Shown here: in pieces, positions 23,084 to 30,573 of the stretch | How positions within the stretch are numbered: the first letter of the stretch is position 1 | Layout of the letters: each line of letters starts with the position of its first letter | NCBI GenBank assembly: GCA_016794545.1 | Contig: JAEUJX010000481.1 | Coordinates: 1 to 34,227 of the forward strand | From: Myxococcales bacterium | Lineage (GTDB): Bacteria; Myxococcota_A; Polyangia; Haliangiales; Haliangiaceae | Direction: 5' to 3' | DNA length: 34,227 nucleotides | Notes under the pieces: model-generated | Databases searched by the model: none | The model's input: the letters and a program-made list of their open reading frames with translations, nothing else | Told to the model about the DNA's origin: nothing | Translations under genes and position numbers: made by a program

Positions 23084-24834
23084 GAGAGCAAATGACCTTT
23101 CGCCGCCTCGGATACTGTTCTCTGGGTTCTCTGGCCTCGCTCCTGTTCGCCCCGGCGCTCGCGCTCGCGCAGCCCGGTGCCGGTGATCCGGTGCCGCCGC
23201 CCGCCGGCGACGACGAGGCCAAGGTCAAGGAGATCGTCGACCGCGAGGTCGCTCGCATCCTGAACGAGCGCGCCGCGAAGGAAGCGGCCGAGAAGGCCGA
23301 GAAAGAGCGCGTCGAGAAGGAGCGCGTCGAGAAGGAGGCGCCCGCGGCCGAGAAGCCCGGTGACCTGACCGGCGACTCGGGCTTCATGGACACGCGCCTC
23401 GCGTTCACGCTCACCAACGAGAACGTGCTCGTGAAGCCGGGCGAGACCATCCCGAGCGTCCCGGGCTGGCGGTTCGGCACCCCGAACTCCCTCGGCGTGC
23501 TGTTCTTCGACAACTACGACACGAGGTACTCCGGCTTCGAGACCCTCACCCACGGCGTCATGTACCGCAGCTACTCGCGCGGTCACCTGCAGGCCGAGGG
23601 CGCGGTCGTCATCCGGTTCAACGAGCTCACCGAGAACGCGATCCCGCTCTCCGACGCGGGCTCGTACCTCGTCCTCACCAACTGGAAGGACCCGACGCAC
23701 AAGGACCCCACGCGCATCTCGCTCACCGCGTTCCCGGTCAGCGCCGATCGCTTCCGCCTCGGCTACTCGTACCGCCTGTCGTGGGGTGGCAACCCCGAGT
23801 ACCGCCGCGCGCGCAGCTCCACGCCGGGCGTGAAGCTCCAGTACGACTTCCCGAAGGGCTACGCGTTCATCGGCGCGAAGTCCGGCGTGATCGTCGATCC
23901 GAAGGACGGCGAGCAGAAGACCGCGCTCGCGGGCCTCGCGGGCGCCGGCTTCGATCCGAGCGACATGATCCGGGTCGAGGTCAACGGCGGCATCTTCGAC
24001 CGCGGCTACAACGAGCTGCAGGATGTCCAGGCCGAGAAGGTCTGGCTGTACGGCGGCTCGGCGCAGGTGTCGATCCACAAGGACATGGCCCCGCGCAGCT
24101 CCATCGACTACCGCCTCTACAAGTTCAACGGCGAGCGCGTCAGCCAGCTGTTCTCGCCCGAGAAGTACCCGGGCGGCCTGTCCTGGCTCGCGATGGCCGA
24201 GTTCACCGTGATGGGTCAGACGCTCAAGGACGCCGACAAGACCGGCGCGACCCGGACGCAGATCGGCAAGGCCGGCGACCTCAACCTGCGCATCAAGCTC
24301 GACCGCACGCGCCTCCGCCTCGACCTCTCGTTCCGCGACCTCGCGTTCATCCTCCACAGCCAGCCGTCGCTGCCGCCGTACTCGGACTTCCCGTCGGCCT
24401 ACAAGATCCAGCCGAACCTGTTCGCCGCCGCCGGCGTCGACCAGAACTTCGACGACTGGCTCACGCTCGGCGTGATCGCGGGCATCGAGCGCCCCGCCAC
24501 GCTCACCTCGCCCAAGGGCGTCGTGCCGGTCCCCGGCGGCAACACCGACGCGATGGGCAGCTCGACGGCGGTCATCCGCAACAACAACATCGACACGCTC
24601 ATCACCATCCTCCCCGAGGGCGAGTCCGCCGCGCCGCAGATCGCGCTCAAGGGCACCGCGAAGGTCGACTTCGCGAAGATCTTCTCGGCGGTCCTCGAGG
24701 TGTTCTACAGCTACGATCCGAACCAGACGCGCTTCACGCGCGCGTGCTCCGACCCGGACACCTGCCCGTTCGAGTACCAGTTCGGCAAGTTCAACCAGCT
24801 CGGCATCAACGCGACGCTGCAGGCTCGGTTCTGA
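23080..24834 (+). CDS. Outer-membrane beta-barrel protein with N-terminal coiled coil
   Basis: A 584-residue protein that overlaps the upstream stop (ATGA). A second ATG at 23092 is preceded by GAGAGAG and may be the true start. A signal peptide ends at 'FAPALALA'. Residues ~45-90 form a charged coiled coil with Glu/Lys heptads ('AEKAEKERVEKERVEKEA'). The remainder has alternating amphipathic strands rich in Tyr, Phe and Arg ('VMYRSYSRGHLQAEGAVVIR', 'RLGYSYRLSWGG', 'LRLDLSFRDLAFILHS'). It ends 'INATLQARF', with the terminal Phe typical of BAM-assembled barrels. This is the layout of a porin with a periplasmic coiled-coil spacer, possibly reaching peptidoglycan. The conducted solute is unknown. 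The nucleotidase partner suggests uptake of nucleoside or phosphate released at the surface, which is inference only. Confidence 0.8.
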   Translation: MREQMTFRRLGYCSLGSLASLLFAPALALAQPGAGDPVPPPAGDDEAKVKEIVDREVARILNERAAKEAAEKAEKERVEKERVEKEAPAAEKPGDLTGDSGFMDTRLAFTLTNENVLVKPGETIPSVPGWRFGTPNSLGVLFFDNYDTRYSGFETLTHGVMYRSYSRGHLQAEGAVVIRFNELTENAIPLSDAGSYLVLTNWKDPTHKDPTRISLTAFPVSADRFRLGYSYRLSWGGNPEYRRARSSTPGVKLQYDFPKGYAFIGAKSGVIVDPKDGEQKTALAGLAGAGFDPSDMIRVEVNGGIFDRGYNELQDVQAEKVWLYGGSAQVSIHKDMAPRSSIDYRLYKFNGERVSQLFSPEKYPGGLSWLAMAEFTVMGQTLKDADKTGATRTQIGKAGDLNLRIKLDRTRLRLDLSFRDLAFILHSQPSLPPYSDFPSAYKIQPNLFAAAGVDQNFDDWLTLGVIAGIERPATLTSPKGVVPVPGGNTDAMGSSTAVIRNNNIDTLITILPEGESAAPQIALKGTAKVDFAKIFSAVLEVFYSYDPNQTRFTRACSDPDTCPFEYQFGKFNQLGINATLQARF

Positions 24835-24848
24835 TCGACTACGCGACC

Positions 24849-25454
24849 ATGGCCGCGCGCGCCCGCGCGCTCATGGAGTCCGGCGCCCGCCCCGACGAGG
24901 TCCTGCACGCCTGCTACGGCGTGTGGTTCCCCGAGGAGCTGTTCGCGTTCGCCGAGCTCTACGCCGAGGACAAGGAGCCGAACACGCGGCTCGTGAACCG
25001 GCCGTTCAACCTGATCGTCCCGCTCGATCGCGGCGGTCCGCCAGCTGCGGTGGACATCTTCGACGAGCTCGAGCGCCGCGTGTATCAGCTCGATCCGACC
25101 CTCGTCCCGCTGATGCACGTCTACGGCGACTTCTACGAGCACGGCGGCACGATGGTGTCCTACCGGCTGTCCGATCTCGCCGAGGGCCGCTCGACGATCT
25201 GGGGCCTGCAGGGCGACCTGCTGGACGACGCCGCGGTCGCCACGCGCCTCGGGGACTCCCTCGGCGAGGTCCTGCGCGCCGACGCAGCGGACCGCCTGCA
25301 ACATCTCGAGGCGGAGTGGGCGAGCCCGTACAACTACGGGGCGGGTTCTCTCGACAAGTGCGAGCTCGACGAGGGACGCGAGAACCTCGCGGCGTGCGAG
25401 GAGCTGATCCGCCGCACGGCCGAGCGCCGGCGCCCCAGGCTCGTGCGGCCGTGA
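24849..25454 (+). CDS. Hypothetical protein, 201 residues
   Basis: A cytoplasmic-looking protein of 201 residues from the ATG at 24849, starting 14 bp after the outer-membrane barrel gene. It has no signal peptide or membrane helix. It is acidic, with Trp/Tyr-rich motifs such as 'YGVWFPEELFAFAELYAED', 'LVPLMHVYGDFYEHGGTMVS' and 'EWASPYNYGAGSLDKCE', and a basic Arg-rich C-terminus. The composition and codon use match genuine genes nearby. I do not recognise a family. The aromatic N-terminal part has a faint resemblance to SMI1/KNR4-like proteins, but not enough for a call. It may be the last gene of the nucleotidase operon, as a strong hairpin follows its stop. Confidence 0.65.
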   Translation: MAARARALMESGARPDEVLHACYGVWFPEELFAFAELYAEDKEPNTRLVNRPFNLIVPLDRGGPPAAVDIFDELERRVYQLDPTLVPLMHVYGDFYEHGGTMVSYRLSDLAEGRSTIWGLQGDLLDDAAVATRLGDSLGEVLRADAADRLQHLEAEWASPYNYGAGSLDKCELDEGRENLAACEELIRRTAERRRPRLVRP

Positions 25455-25460
25455 CACCCA

Positions 25461-25488
25461 CGGCGTGGCGCCCGCGTGCGCCACGCCG
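25461..25488 (+). terminator. Strong hairpin after the 201-residue gene
   Basis: A perfect 11-bp inverted repeat (CGGCGTGGCGC / GCGCCACGCCG) with a 6-base loop lies 6 bp after the stop at 25454. No T-tract follows on the plus strand. It could be a transcription end or an RNA-stabilising hairpin rather than a classical intrinsic terminator. Confidence 0.5.
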
Positions 25489-25768
25489 AAGGGTCGCTCT
25501 CCGGCGCGCGGCGCATCCCGCTCCCCGGGCGCCGCGGGTCTTCGCGCGCGAGCGGAGCGGCTTGACGCATCCCATCACCCGGACGACCCGAGTGGGCGAA
25601 CCGAAACCAGGTTATCAGCGTGATCGACGTAAGCTCGACCTGACAGAGGTCCATCGGTGGTCCCATGCGGGACTTGCGCCCGTCGGTGCGGCGGAGCTGC
25701 TGCGAACAGCGTCGACGCGCCGTCGCCACCTGTGACGTCGCCGCCGGCTTCGCGCGGGCACCCCGTGT

Positions 25769-25863
25769 CCCGATCCATCGCCAAGATCCCCAAGAAACGT
25801 TCTGACGTGATGGCACGTCGTGGCACGTGCGAAGCCTACGAGCGCGGCAGTTCATACTCAGTT
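25769..25863 (+). repeat. Left arm of a 95-bp imperfect inverted repeat
   Basis: Aligned by eye with the reverse complement of 26085-26179, 83 of 95 positions match without gaps. The best-conserved block is around GGCACGTGCGAAGCCT. Weaker similarity continues inward to about 25890. The arm lies directly upstream of the GxxExxY remnant. Confidence 0.85.
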
Positions 25864-25915
25864 TTCGGTGGGGAGTGCGCCAAAGATAGCTCCTCGCAAC
25901 CGCTGCTGGGCCGGT

Positions 25916-26038
25916 CGATACGACGAGCTCGCGCCTCGCGTGATCGGGGCCGCGATCGAAGTACCTCGCGAGCGCGGGCCGGGGTTTCGCGAGGGCATCG
26001 ATCAGAAGGCTCTCGCATACGAGCTCGAGTCCAAGAAG
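25916..26038 (+). pseudogene. Remnant of a GxxExxY-family gene
   Basis: Forty-one codons match the start of GxxExxY proteins, a PD-(D/E)XK-nuclease-related family of ~125 residues. The remnant reads 'RYDELAPRVIGAAIEVPRER' then 'GPGFREGIDQKALAYELE'. In intact members the pattern is close to 'G-A-A-I-E-V-H-x-x-L-G-P-G-x-x-E-x-x-Y-x-x-A-L-x-x-E-L'. The His after E-V is Pro here, L-G-P-G is R-G-P-G, and the Tyr is Asp, so key positions are lost. After about residue 41 the homology stops, just before the right inverted-repeat arm. The remaining two thirds of the gene, including the nuclease-like Asp/Glu-x-Lys part, are missing. No credible start codon precedes it in frame. It is a decayed fragment rather than an expressed gene. 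Confidence 0.75.
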
Positions 26039-26084
26039 AAGCACGGGATTCGGTCGCGTCCTTCCTTGGCGCGCTCCCCCAGGT

Positions 26085-26179
26085 AACTGAGTGCGAACTG
26101 CCGCGCTTGAAGGCTTCGCACGTGCCTCGACGTGCCTTCCCGTTGGAACGGTTCTTGGCGATCTTGGCGCTGGATCGGG
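26085..26179 (-). repeat. Right arm of the 95-bp imperfect inverted repeat
   Basis: Read on the minus strand, this arm matches 25769-25863 at 83 of 95 positions. The arms are separated by 221 bp holding the GxxExxY remnant. No target-site duplication is evident outside either arm, and no transposase gene lies between them. Confidence 0.85.
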
Positions 26180-26381
26180 CGCGTCGTGGCCGTGCGAACA
26201 GGGGACGCAATCGGCGGGCGGCGATCACCGCGCGAACCGAGCGCTCGCGATTGGCGTAGCGGTGTGACACGGAGGAGCGCGACGCGCCGGCCGCCCTCGC
26301 CGGCGGCGCGCGAACGGGATCACCGCACCAGCGCGCCTCGAGGCACGCGTGCTCCAGAGCAGCGCCAAGACGCCAGGCTTC

Positions 26382-26424
26382 CTGGAAAACGAAAACGGCG
26401 CCGCGCTCTCCGCGCGACGCCGTT
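26382..26424 (-). terminator. Rho-independent terminator of the WXXGXW gene
   Basis: On the minus strand, 23 bp after the TAA stop, AACGGCG (26424-26418) pairs with CGCCGTT (26400-26394). The stem extends through one mismatch to about 12 bp, with a short CTCTC-type loop. It is followed directly by the T-rich run TTTTCGTTTTCC. This is the clearest intrinsic terminator in the window. Confidence 0.85.
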
Positions 26425-26446
26425 CGGTCAACGAGTCAGCGAGCCC

Positions 26447-28135
26447 TTAGCGCCAGCCGCCCTCGATGTAGATCCACGCGCCGCCCTGGTTCTCCCAGCG
26501 GCCCTCGACCCACTGCTTCTGCGCGCGCTCGCGCTCCCAGTGGCCCGGCACCCAGACGTACTGGCCGCCGTCCCACTTCCAGCGGCCGCGCGCCCAGATG
26601 AAGCCGGTGCGCGGGTTGATGTTCTCGGCCTGCGGCGGCGGCGGCGCCGGCTGCGTGGGACGCGGCGGCGGCTGCGGCGCCGCGTTCACCCACTGGCCCT
26701 CGACCCACTGCCAGCGGCCGTTGACCAGCTGCCACGAGCCGTCCTGCCAGCGCATGTTCGCGCGCTCGCGCTCCCAGTGCCCGGGGACCCAGGCCCAGTT
26801 GCCGTTGCGCCAGTCCCAGCGACCGCGCACGAAGTAGAAGCCGGGGCGCGCATCGAAGCGCTCGTCCTGGAGCGCGGGAGGCGCGCCGGTCGGATAGGGC
26901 GACGGCGTCGGAGCCGCGACCTGCTGCCAGCTGCCCTCGACCCAGACATACTGGCCGTTCTGCACGGTCCAGCGACCCTCGACCCACTGGTAGTTCGCGC
27001 GCTCGCGCTCCCAGCGCCCCGGGAGCCACTCCCAGTTGCCGTTGCGCCAGTCCCAGCGGCCGCGCACCCAGACGAAGCCGGCGCGCGTGCCCGGGTTCTC
27101 GTCGCGGATCGCGGGCGGCCCCGCGGTCGGATACGCCGATGGCGTGTAGACCTCCCAGTCACCGTCGACGCGCACCCACGCGCCGTTGCGGTTCTCCCAG
27201 CGCACGTCGCGCCAGCGGCGGCCGGCGCGCTCGCGCTCCCAGTGGCCCGGGATCCAGTCCCAGTTGCCGTTGCGCCAGTCCCAGTGGCCGCGCACCCAGA
27301 CAAAGCCGCGGCGCGGCGAGCCCGGGTTCTCGTCGCGCAGCGCGGGCGGCGCGGCGTTCGGGTTCGCGGGCGGCGTGTAGACCTCCCAGTCACCGTCGAC
27401 GCGCACCCACGCGCCGTTGCGGTTCTCCCAGCGCACGTCGCGCCAGCGGCGGCCGGTGCGCTCGCGCTCCCAGCGGCCCGGGATCCAGTCCCAGTTGCCG
27501 TTGCGCCAGTCCCAGTGACCGCGCACCCAGACGAAGCCACGGCGCGGCGCGCCCGGGTTCTCGTCGCGCGGGCCGGGCGGCGCGGCCGACGGGCCGTCGA
27601 TGTCCCAGCTGCCGCCGACGCGGACCCACACACCGTTGCGGTTCTCCCAGGAGAAGTCCTTCCAGCGCCGGCCGCTCTGCTGCGGCTCGTAGCGACCCGG
27701 GACCCAGACCCAGCTTCCGTTCTGCCAGTCCCAGTAGCCGCGGATGTACTGGAAGCCCCGCCGGAACTGCATCTTCTCGACCTTGAGCGGCGGAGGCGCA
27801 GTGCGCGGCCCGTCGCGGCGGTCGTCGCGGCGGTCGTCGCGGCGGTCCTCGCGACGGTCCTCGCGACGATCCTCGCGCTCGTCGCGGCGATCCTCGCGCT
27901 CGTCGCGTTTGTCCTCGCGGCGGTCGCGGCGATCCTCACGCTCGTCGCGGCGGCCGCCGTCGCGACGCTCGTCGCGGCGATCTTCGCGCTCGTCGCGGCG
28001 ATCCTCGCGGCGATCGCGGCGATCCTCGCGCTCGTCGCGTTTGTCCTCGCGGCGGTCGCGAGGATCCGGTTGCGCCGATGCGGTCGCCGACAGCGTCAGC
28101 GTCGCGATCAGCAGTCCATAGAGCGTTGCGCGCAT
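26447..28135 (-). CDS. Secreted WXXGXW-repeat protein with a long Asp/Arg/Glu-rich N-terminal region
   Basis: A 562-residue exported protein. The ATG at 28135 gives the signal 'MRATLYGLLIATLTLSATASA' and is preceded by AGGAGG, with only 3 bases between. After the signal, ~85 residues are almost solely Asp, Arg, Glu and Lys ('DRREDKRDEREDRRD' variants). Six modules follow, each with the YXWXXGXW pattern, for example 'GHWDWRNGNWDWIPGHWERE', and an intermodule containing 'WRDVRWENRNGAWVRVDGDW' or a variant, joined by Pro/Ala linkers. Modules two and three are nearly identical. This repeat (Pfam WXXGXW) is found in secreted and outer-membrane proteins of unknown biochemical function. The Trp-rich, strand-turn pattern suggests a surface or carbohydrate-contacting role, which is inference. 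The gene stands alone, with a strong terminator behind it. Confidence 0.85.
   Translation of the reverse strand: MRATLYGLLIATLTLSATASAQPDPRDRREDKRDEREDRRDRREDRRDEREDRRDERRDGGRRDEREDRRDRREDKRDEREDRRDEREDRREDRREDRRDDRRDDRRDGPRTAPPPLKVEKMQFRRGFQYIRGYWDWQNGSWVWVPGRYEPQQSGRRWKDFSWENRNGVWVRVGGSWDIDGPSAAPPGPRDENPGAPRRGFVWVRGHWDWRNGNWDWIPGRWERERTGRRWRDVRWENRNGAWVRVDGDWEVYTPPANPNAAPPALRDENPGSPRRGFVWVRGHWDWRNGNWDWIPGHWERERAGRRWRDVRWENRNGAWVRVDGDWEVYTPSAYPTAGPPAIRDENPGTRAGFVWVRGRWDWRNGNWEWLPGRWERERANYQWVEGRWTVQNGQYVWVEGSWQQVAAPTPSPYPTGAPPALQDERFDARPGFYFVRGRWDWRNGNWAWVPGHWERERANMRWQDGSWQLVNGRWQWVEGQWVNAAPQPPPRPTQPAPPPPQAENINPRTGFIWARGRWKWDGGQYVWVPGHWERERAQKQWVEGRWENQGGAWIYIEGGWR
27142..27602. repeat. 231-bp tandem repeat within the WXXGXW gene
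   Basis: The segment beginning GGCGTGTAGACCTCCCAGTC at 27142 reappears at 27372, close to 231 bp (77 codons) later, and long stretches are identical between the two copies. A third, more diverged copy continues toward 27600 and beyond. The nearly identical pair points to recent duplication or gene conversion inside the gene. Confidence 0.8.
27820..28065. repeat. Short-period repeat region coding for the Asp/Arg/Glu tract
   Basis: Permuted copies of TCCTCGCGCTCGTCGCG and TCGCGGCGATCCTCGCG fill about 245 bp. A longer block (TCCTCGCGCTCGTCGCGTTT and the bases after it) occurs twice, near 27891 and 28023. It encodes the charged N-terminal tract. The units abut without unique spacers, so this is not a CRISPR array. 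Confidence 0.8.
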
Positions 28136-28137
28136 AA

Positions 28138-28144
28138 TCCTCCT
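28138..28144 (-). promoter_or_regulatory. Strong Shine-Dalgarno that fixes the WXXGXW start
   Basis: AGGAGGA on the minus strand (28144-28138) is one of the few consensus ribosome binding sites in the window. The spacing to ATG 28135 is 3 bases counted from AGGAGG, which is short. No better-spaced in-frame start gives a signal peptide. Confidence 0.7.
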
Positions 28145-28214
28145 AACGTGCGGACGAGATCTAACCACGTTTATTCAGAAAGTTCGGGGCCCGGCGCCAT
28201 GTTACGAACCGTGG

Positions 28215-28811
28215 ATGGACGCTCCCGGACGCTGGGTGCGCGGGGCGCTTTGCCTCGTGCTCGCGTGCGGCACAAGCGCGCGGGATCCCACGCGACTCGA
28301 GGCGGCGATCGCAGCCGATCTGCGCGCACGGCTGGGTGTGGTCGTGGTCACGCGGTGTGGCTACGAGATCCCGATGTGCCGGGCGCAGCTCGCGGACGGC
28401 ACGCAGCTGCCGATCGAGGTGACGCTGGTGGATGGCAGCTACGAGTGGCGGGTGCGCGGCCTGCTCGTGACCACCGGGGCGATCGAGCGGTACCTCGCCG
28501 AGGAGCTCGGGGATCTCGGCGCACCGCAGGGCGCGCGCTGCCTGCCGCAGGTCCGCGCGATCGCCCCGGGCGAGCGGCTCGCGTGCGCGCTCGACCGGGG
28601 AGGAACGGCGTTCGTCGCCGTCCGCGCCGACGGGACGACCACCGTCGAGGTCGCGCTCGACCCGGCGGCCGCCGCGGCGCGCGCCGAGGTGCTGACGCCG
28701 GCACGTGAACGCGATCTCGAATCCGCTTCGCGCGCGCTCGCCGACCGCGGGGACGAGGGCGACGACGAGGGCGACGACGAGAGCGACGACGAGAGCGACG
28801 AGCCGCGGTAG
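28215..28811 (+). CDS. Putative lipoprotein with two DUF4333-like halves and an acidic tail
   Basis: A 198-residue protein with lipobox 'LCLVLAC' (Cys 18). The mature part seems to hold two related halves. The first (~residues 30-80) has 'IAADLRARLG', a Cys, 'CRAQLADGTQLPIEVTLVDG' and 'YEWRV'. The second (~90-150) has 'IERYLAEELG', 'CLPQVRAIAPGERLACAL', then 'FVAVRADGTTTVEVAL'. The pattern of helix, Cys, 'G-x-x-x-x-C', then paired strands matches the DUF4333 fold seen in many actinobacterial and myxobacterial lipoproteins. The assignment is by pattern only. The tail is a run of Asp/Glu/Gly/Ser ('DEGDDEGDDESDDE'). The next gene starts 10 bp downstream, so it heads the second nucleotidase operon. 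Confidence 0.7.
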   Translation: MDAPGRWVRGALCLVLACGTSARDPTRLEAAIAADLRARLGVVVVTRCGYEIPMCRAQLADGTQLPIEVTLVDGSYEWRVRGLLVTTGAIERYLAEELGDLGAPQGARCLPQVRAIAPGERLACALDRGGTAFVAVRADGTTTVEVALDPAAAAARAEVLTPARERDLESASRALADRGDEGDDEGDDESDDESDEPR

Positions 28812-28821
28812 AGTCCGCCGC

Positions 28822-30573
28822 ATGAGACTCTGGTCGATCGCGCTGTGCCTCGCGGCTGCGTGCTCCTCGCCGCCGGCGAAGGACACCGGTCCGCGCCTGC
28901 CGCCCAAGCAGCGCCCCGGCACGGTGACGCTGACGATCATCGGCACGAACGACCTGCACGGCGCACTCGATCGCCTGCCGTGGATCGCGGGGTACCTCGT
29001 GAACCTGCGCGCCGCCCGCGCGGCCGACGGCGGCGGCGTGATCCTGCTCGACGGCGGCGACATGTTCCAGGGCACGCTGGAGTCCAACATCGCCGAGGGC
29101 GCCGACGTCGTGCGCGCGTACAACGCGATGGAGTACACCGCCACCGCGGTCGGCAACCACGAGTTCGACTACGGGCCCGAGGGCCCTGCGACGACGCCGC
29201 AGTCGATCGAGGACGACGCGCGCGGCGCGCTCAAGGCCCGCGCGCGGGAGGCGAAGTTCCCGATGCTCGTGGCGAACATCTCGGACGCCACGAGCGGCGA
29301 GCGCATCAAGTGGCCGAACATGCCGCCGTCGGTGCTCGTCGAGTCGGCCGGGATCAAGGTCGGGATCATCGGCGCCTCGACGGAGTCGACGCCGTTCACG
29401 ACGATGCCGGCGAACTTCGCCGGGCTCGTGATGAAGCCGCCGCCCGCGGTCGCGATCGCGGCCGAGTCGAAGCGGCTGCGCGAGCAAGGGGCGGCGCTCG
29501 TGCTCGTCACCACGCACATCGGCAGCAAGTGCACGGACTTCGAGCACCCCAACGACCTCTCGACGTGCGAGACCAACGAGGAGCTGTTCAAGCTGATCGG
29601 CGATCTCCCGAAGGGCTCGGTCGACGTCATCGTCGCGGGCCACACCCACGCCGGCATCGCGCACCGGATCAACGACATCGCGGTGATCGAGTCGTTCGCC
29701 AACGGCAAGGCGTTCGGGCGCATCGACGTGCGGATCGCCGCCGACGGGCGCGTCACCGCCGTGAAGATCCATCCGCCGCGCGCGGTGTGCGCCGGCGAGA
29801 CCGTCGACCGCCCGATCGCGGCGAAGGACTGCCAGCCCGGAGACTACGAGGGCAAGCCGGTCGTGCCCGAGCCAGCGGTCGGGAAGATCGTCGACGAGGC
29901 GATCGCGCGCGCGAAGGTCCGCCGCGAGGAGCGGCTCGGCGTCACGCTGACCGGCAAGATCGACAAGTCGTACGGATCGGAGTCGGTCCAGGGCAACTGG
30001 GTCACCGACATGATGCTCGCGACGCGCCCCGAGGGCCAGGTCGCCGTCACCAACGGCGGCGGCCTCCGCGCCGACATCCCGGGCGGCGACCTCACGTACG
30101 GCCAGCTGTTCGAGGCGATGCCGTTCGACAACCGCTACGCGATCGTCGACGTGAAGGGCTCGCACCTGCGCTCGCTCGTGTCCACGAACCTCCAGCGCGG
30201 CGGCGGCATCCTGTCGTGGGGCGGCCTGACCGCGAAGGGCCGCTGCAAGGCAGGCAAGCTCGACCTCGAGATCAAGGTCGCCGGCAAGCCGCTCGACGAG
30301 AACAAGGCCTACAAGCTCGTCACCAGCGACTTCCTCGCGTCGGGCGGCGATGGCCTGATCGGCCGGCTCAAGCTCGCCCCGAACGCGATCAAGATCACCG
30401 ACGTGATCATCCGCGACGCGATCGCGGACCACCTCCGCAAGCACAAGGGATCGGTCGATCCCGCGAAGCTGTTCTCGCCGGCCAATCGGCGCCTCGACTA
30501 CGAGGGCTCCCGCCCCGTGTCGTGCGCGCCGAAGACGCCGCAGAAGCCGACCGACCAGGAGCCGCCCGAATGA
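28822..30573 (+). CDS. 5'-nucleotidase/UshA-family metallophosphoesterase lipoprotein, second copy
   Basis: A 583-residue exported protein from the ATG at 28822. A longer frame from 28705 only adds a Thr/Arg repeat. The signal ends 'ALCLAAAC' (Cys 14 likely lipidated). The metallophosphoesterase motifs are intact: 'GTNDLHGALD', 'LDGGDMFQG', 'VGNHEFDYG', 'VTTHIGSKC' and 'VAGHTHAGI'. The C-terminal 5'-nucleotidase domain shows 'TNGGGLRADIPGGDLTYGQL', 'EAMPFDNRYAIVDVKG' and 'TSDFLASGGDGL', closer to the family consensus than the first copy. It probably hydrolyses extracytoplasmic nucleotides or related phosphoesters. The two nucleotidases are clearly diverged and sit in different operons. Its stop overlaps the DAHP synthase start (ATGA), an unexpected partner for a surface enzyme. 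Confidence 0.93.
   Translation: MRLWSIALCLAAACSSPPAKDTGPRLPPKQRPGTVTLTIIGTNDLHGALDRLPWIAGYLVNLRAARAADGGGVILLDGGDMFQGTLESNIAEGADVVRAYNAMEYTATAVGNHEFDYGPEGPATTPQSIEDDARGALKARAREAKFPMLVANISDATSGERIKWPNMPPSVLVESAGIKVGIIGASTESTPFTTMPANFAGLVMKPPPAVAIAAESKRLREQGAALVLVTTHIGSKCTDFEHPNDLSTCETNEELFKLIGDLPKGSVDVIVAGHTHAGIAHRINDIAVIESFANGKAFGRIDVRIAADGRVTAVKIHPPRAVCAGETVDRPIAAKDCQPGDYEGKPVVPEPAVGKIVDEAIARAKVRREERLGVTLTGKIDKSYGSESVQGNWVTDMMLATRPEGQVAVTNGGGLRADIPGGDLTYGQLFEAMPFDNRYAIVDVKGSHLRSLVSTNLQRGGGILSWGGLTAKGRCKAGKLDLEIKVAGKPLDENKAYKLVTSDFLASGGDGLIGRLKLAPNAIKITDVIIRDAIADHLRKHKGSVDPAKLFSPANRRLDYEGSRPVSCAPKTPQKPTDQEPPE

Larger units (their letters stand above)
25455..26446. other. Gene-poor region with degenerate mobile or duplicated DNA
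   Basis: About 990 bp with no convincing intact gene; open frames here are short and Arg-rich. It holds the hairpin at 25461-25488, the left inverted-repeat arm (25769-25863), the GxxExxY remnant (25916-26038), the right arm (26085-26179) and the terminator of the WXXGXW gene (26382-26424). From 25489 to 25768 and from 26180 to 26380 I see nothing identifiable. Base composition is visibly less GC-biased than in the flanking genes around 25840-25890. Confidence 0.7.

Noticed and set aside
25769-26179. Complete insertion sequence
   Set aside because: There is no transposase frame, no target-site duplication that I can see, and the inner gene fragment is a GxxExxY remnant.
27820-28065. CRISPR-like repeat pattern
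   Set aside because: The repeats abut and permute without unique spacers, and they lie within the coding frame for the charged tract. No cas gene is present.
26132-28708. 858-codon plus-strand open frame opposite the WXXGXW gene
   Set aside because: Its Ala/Val/Pro repeats mirror the coding repeats of the minus strand. The minus-strand gene has a signal peptide, ribosome binding site and terminator.
28705-28821. Extended N-terminus for the second nucleotidase
   Set aside because: The upstream codons are the out-of-frame reading of the acidic tail of the preceding gene, and the ATG at 28822 starts a proper lipoprotein signal.
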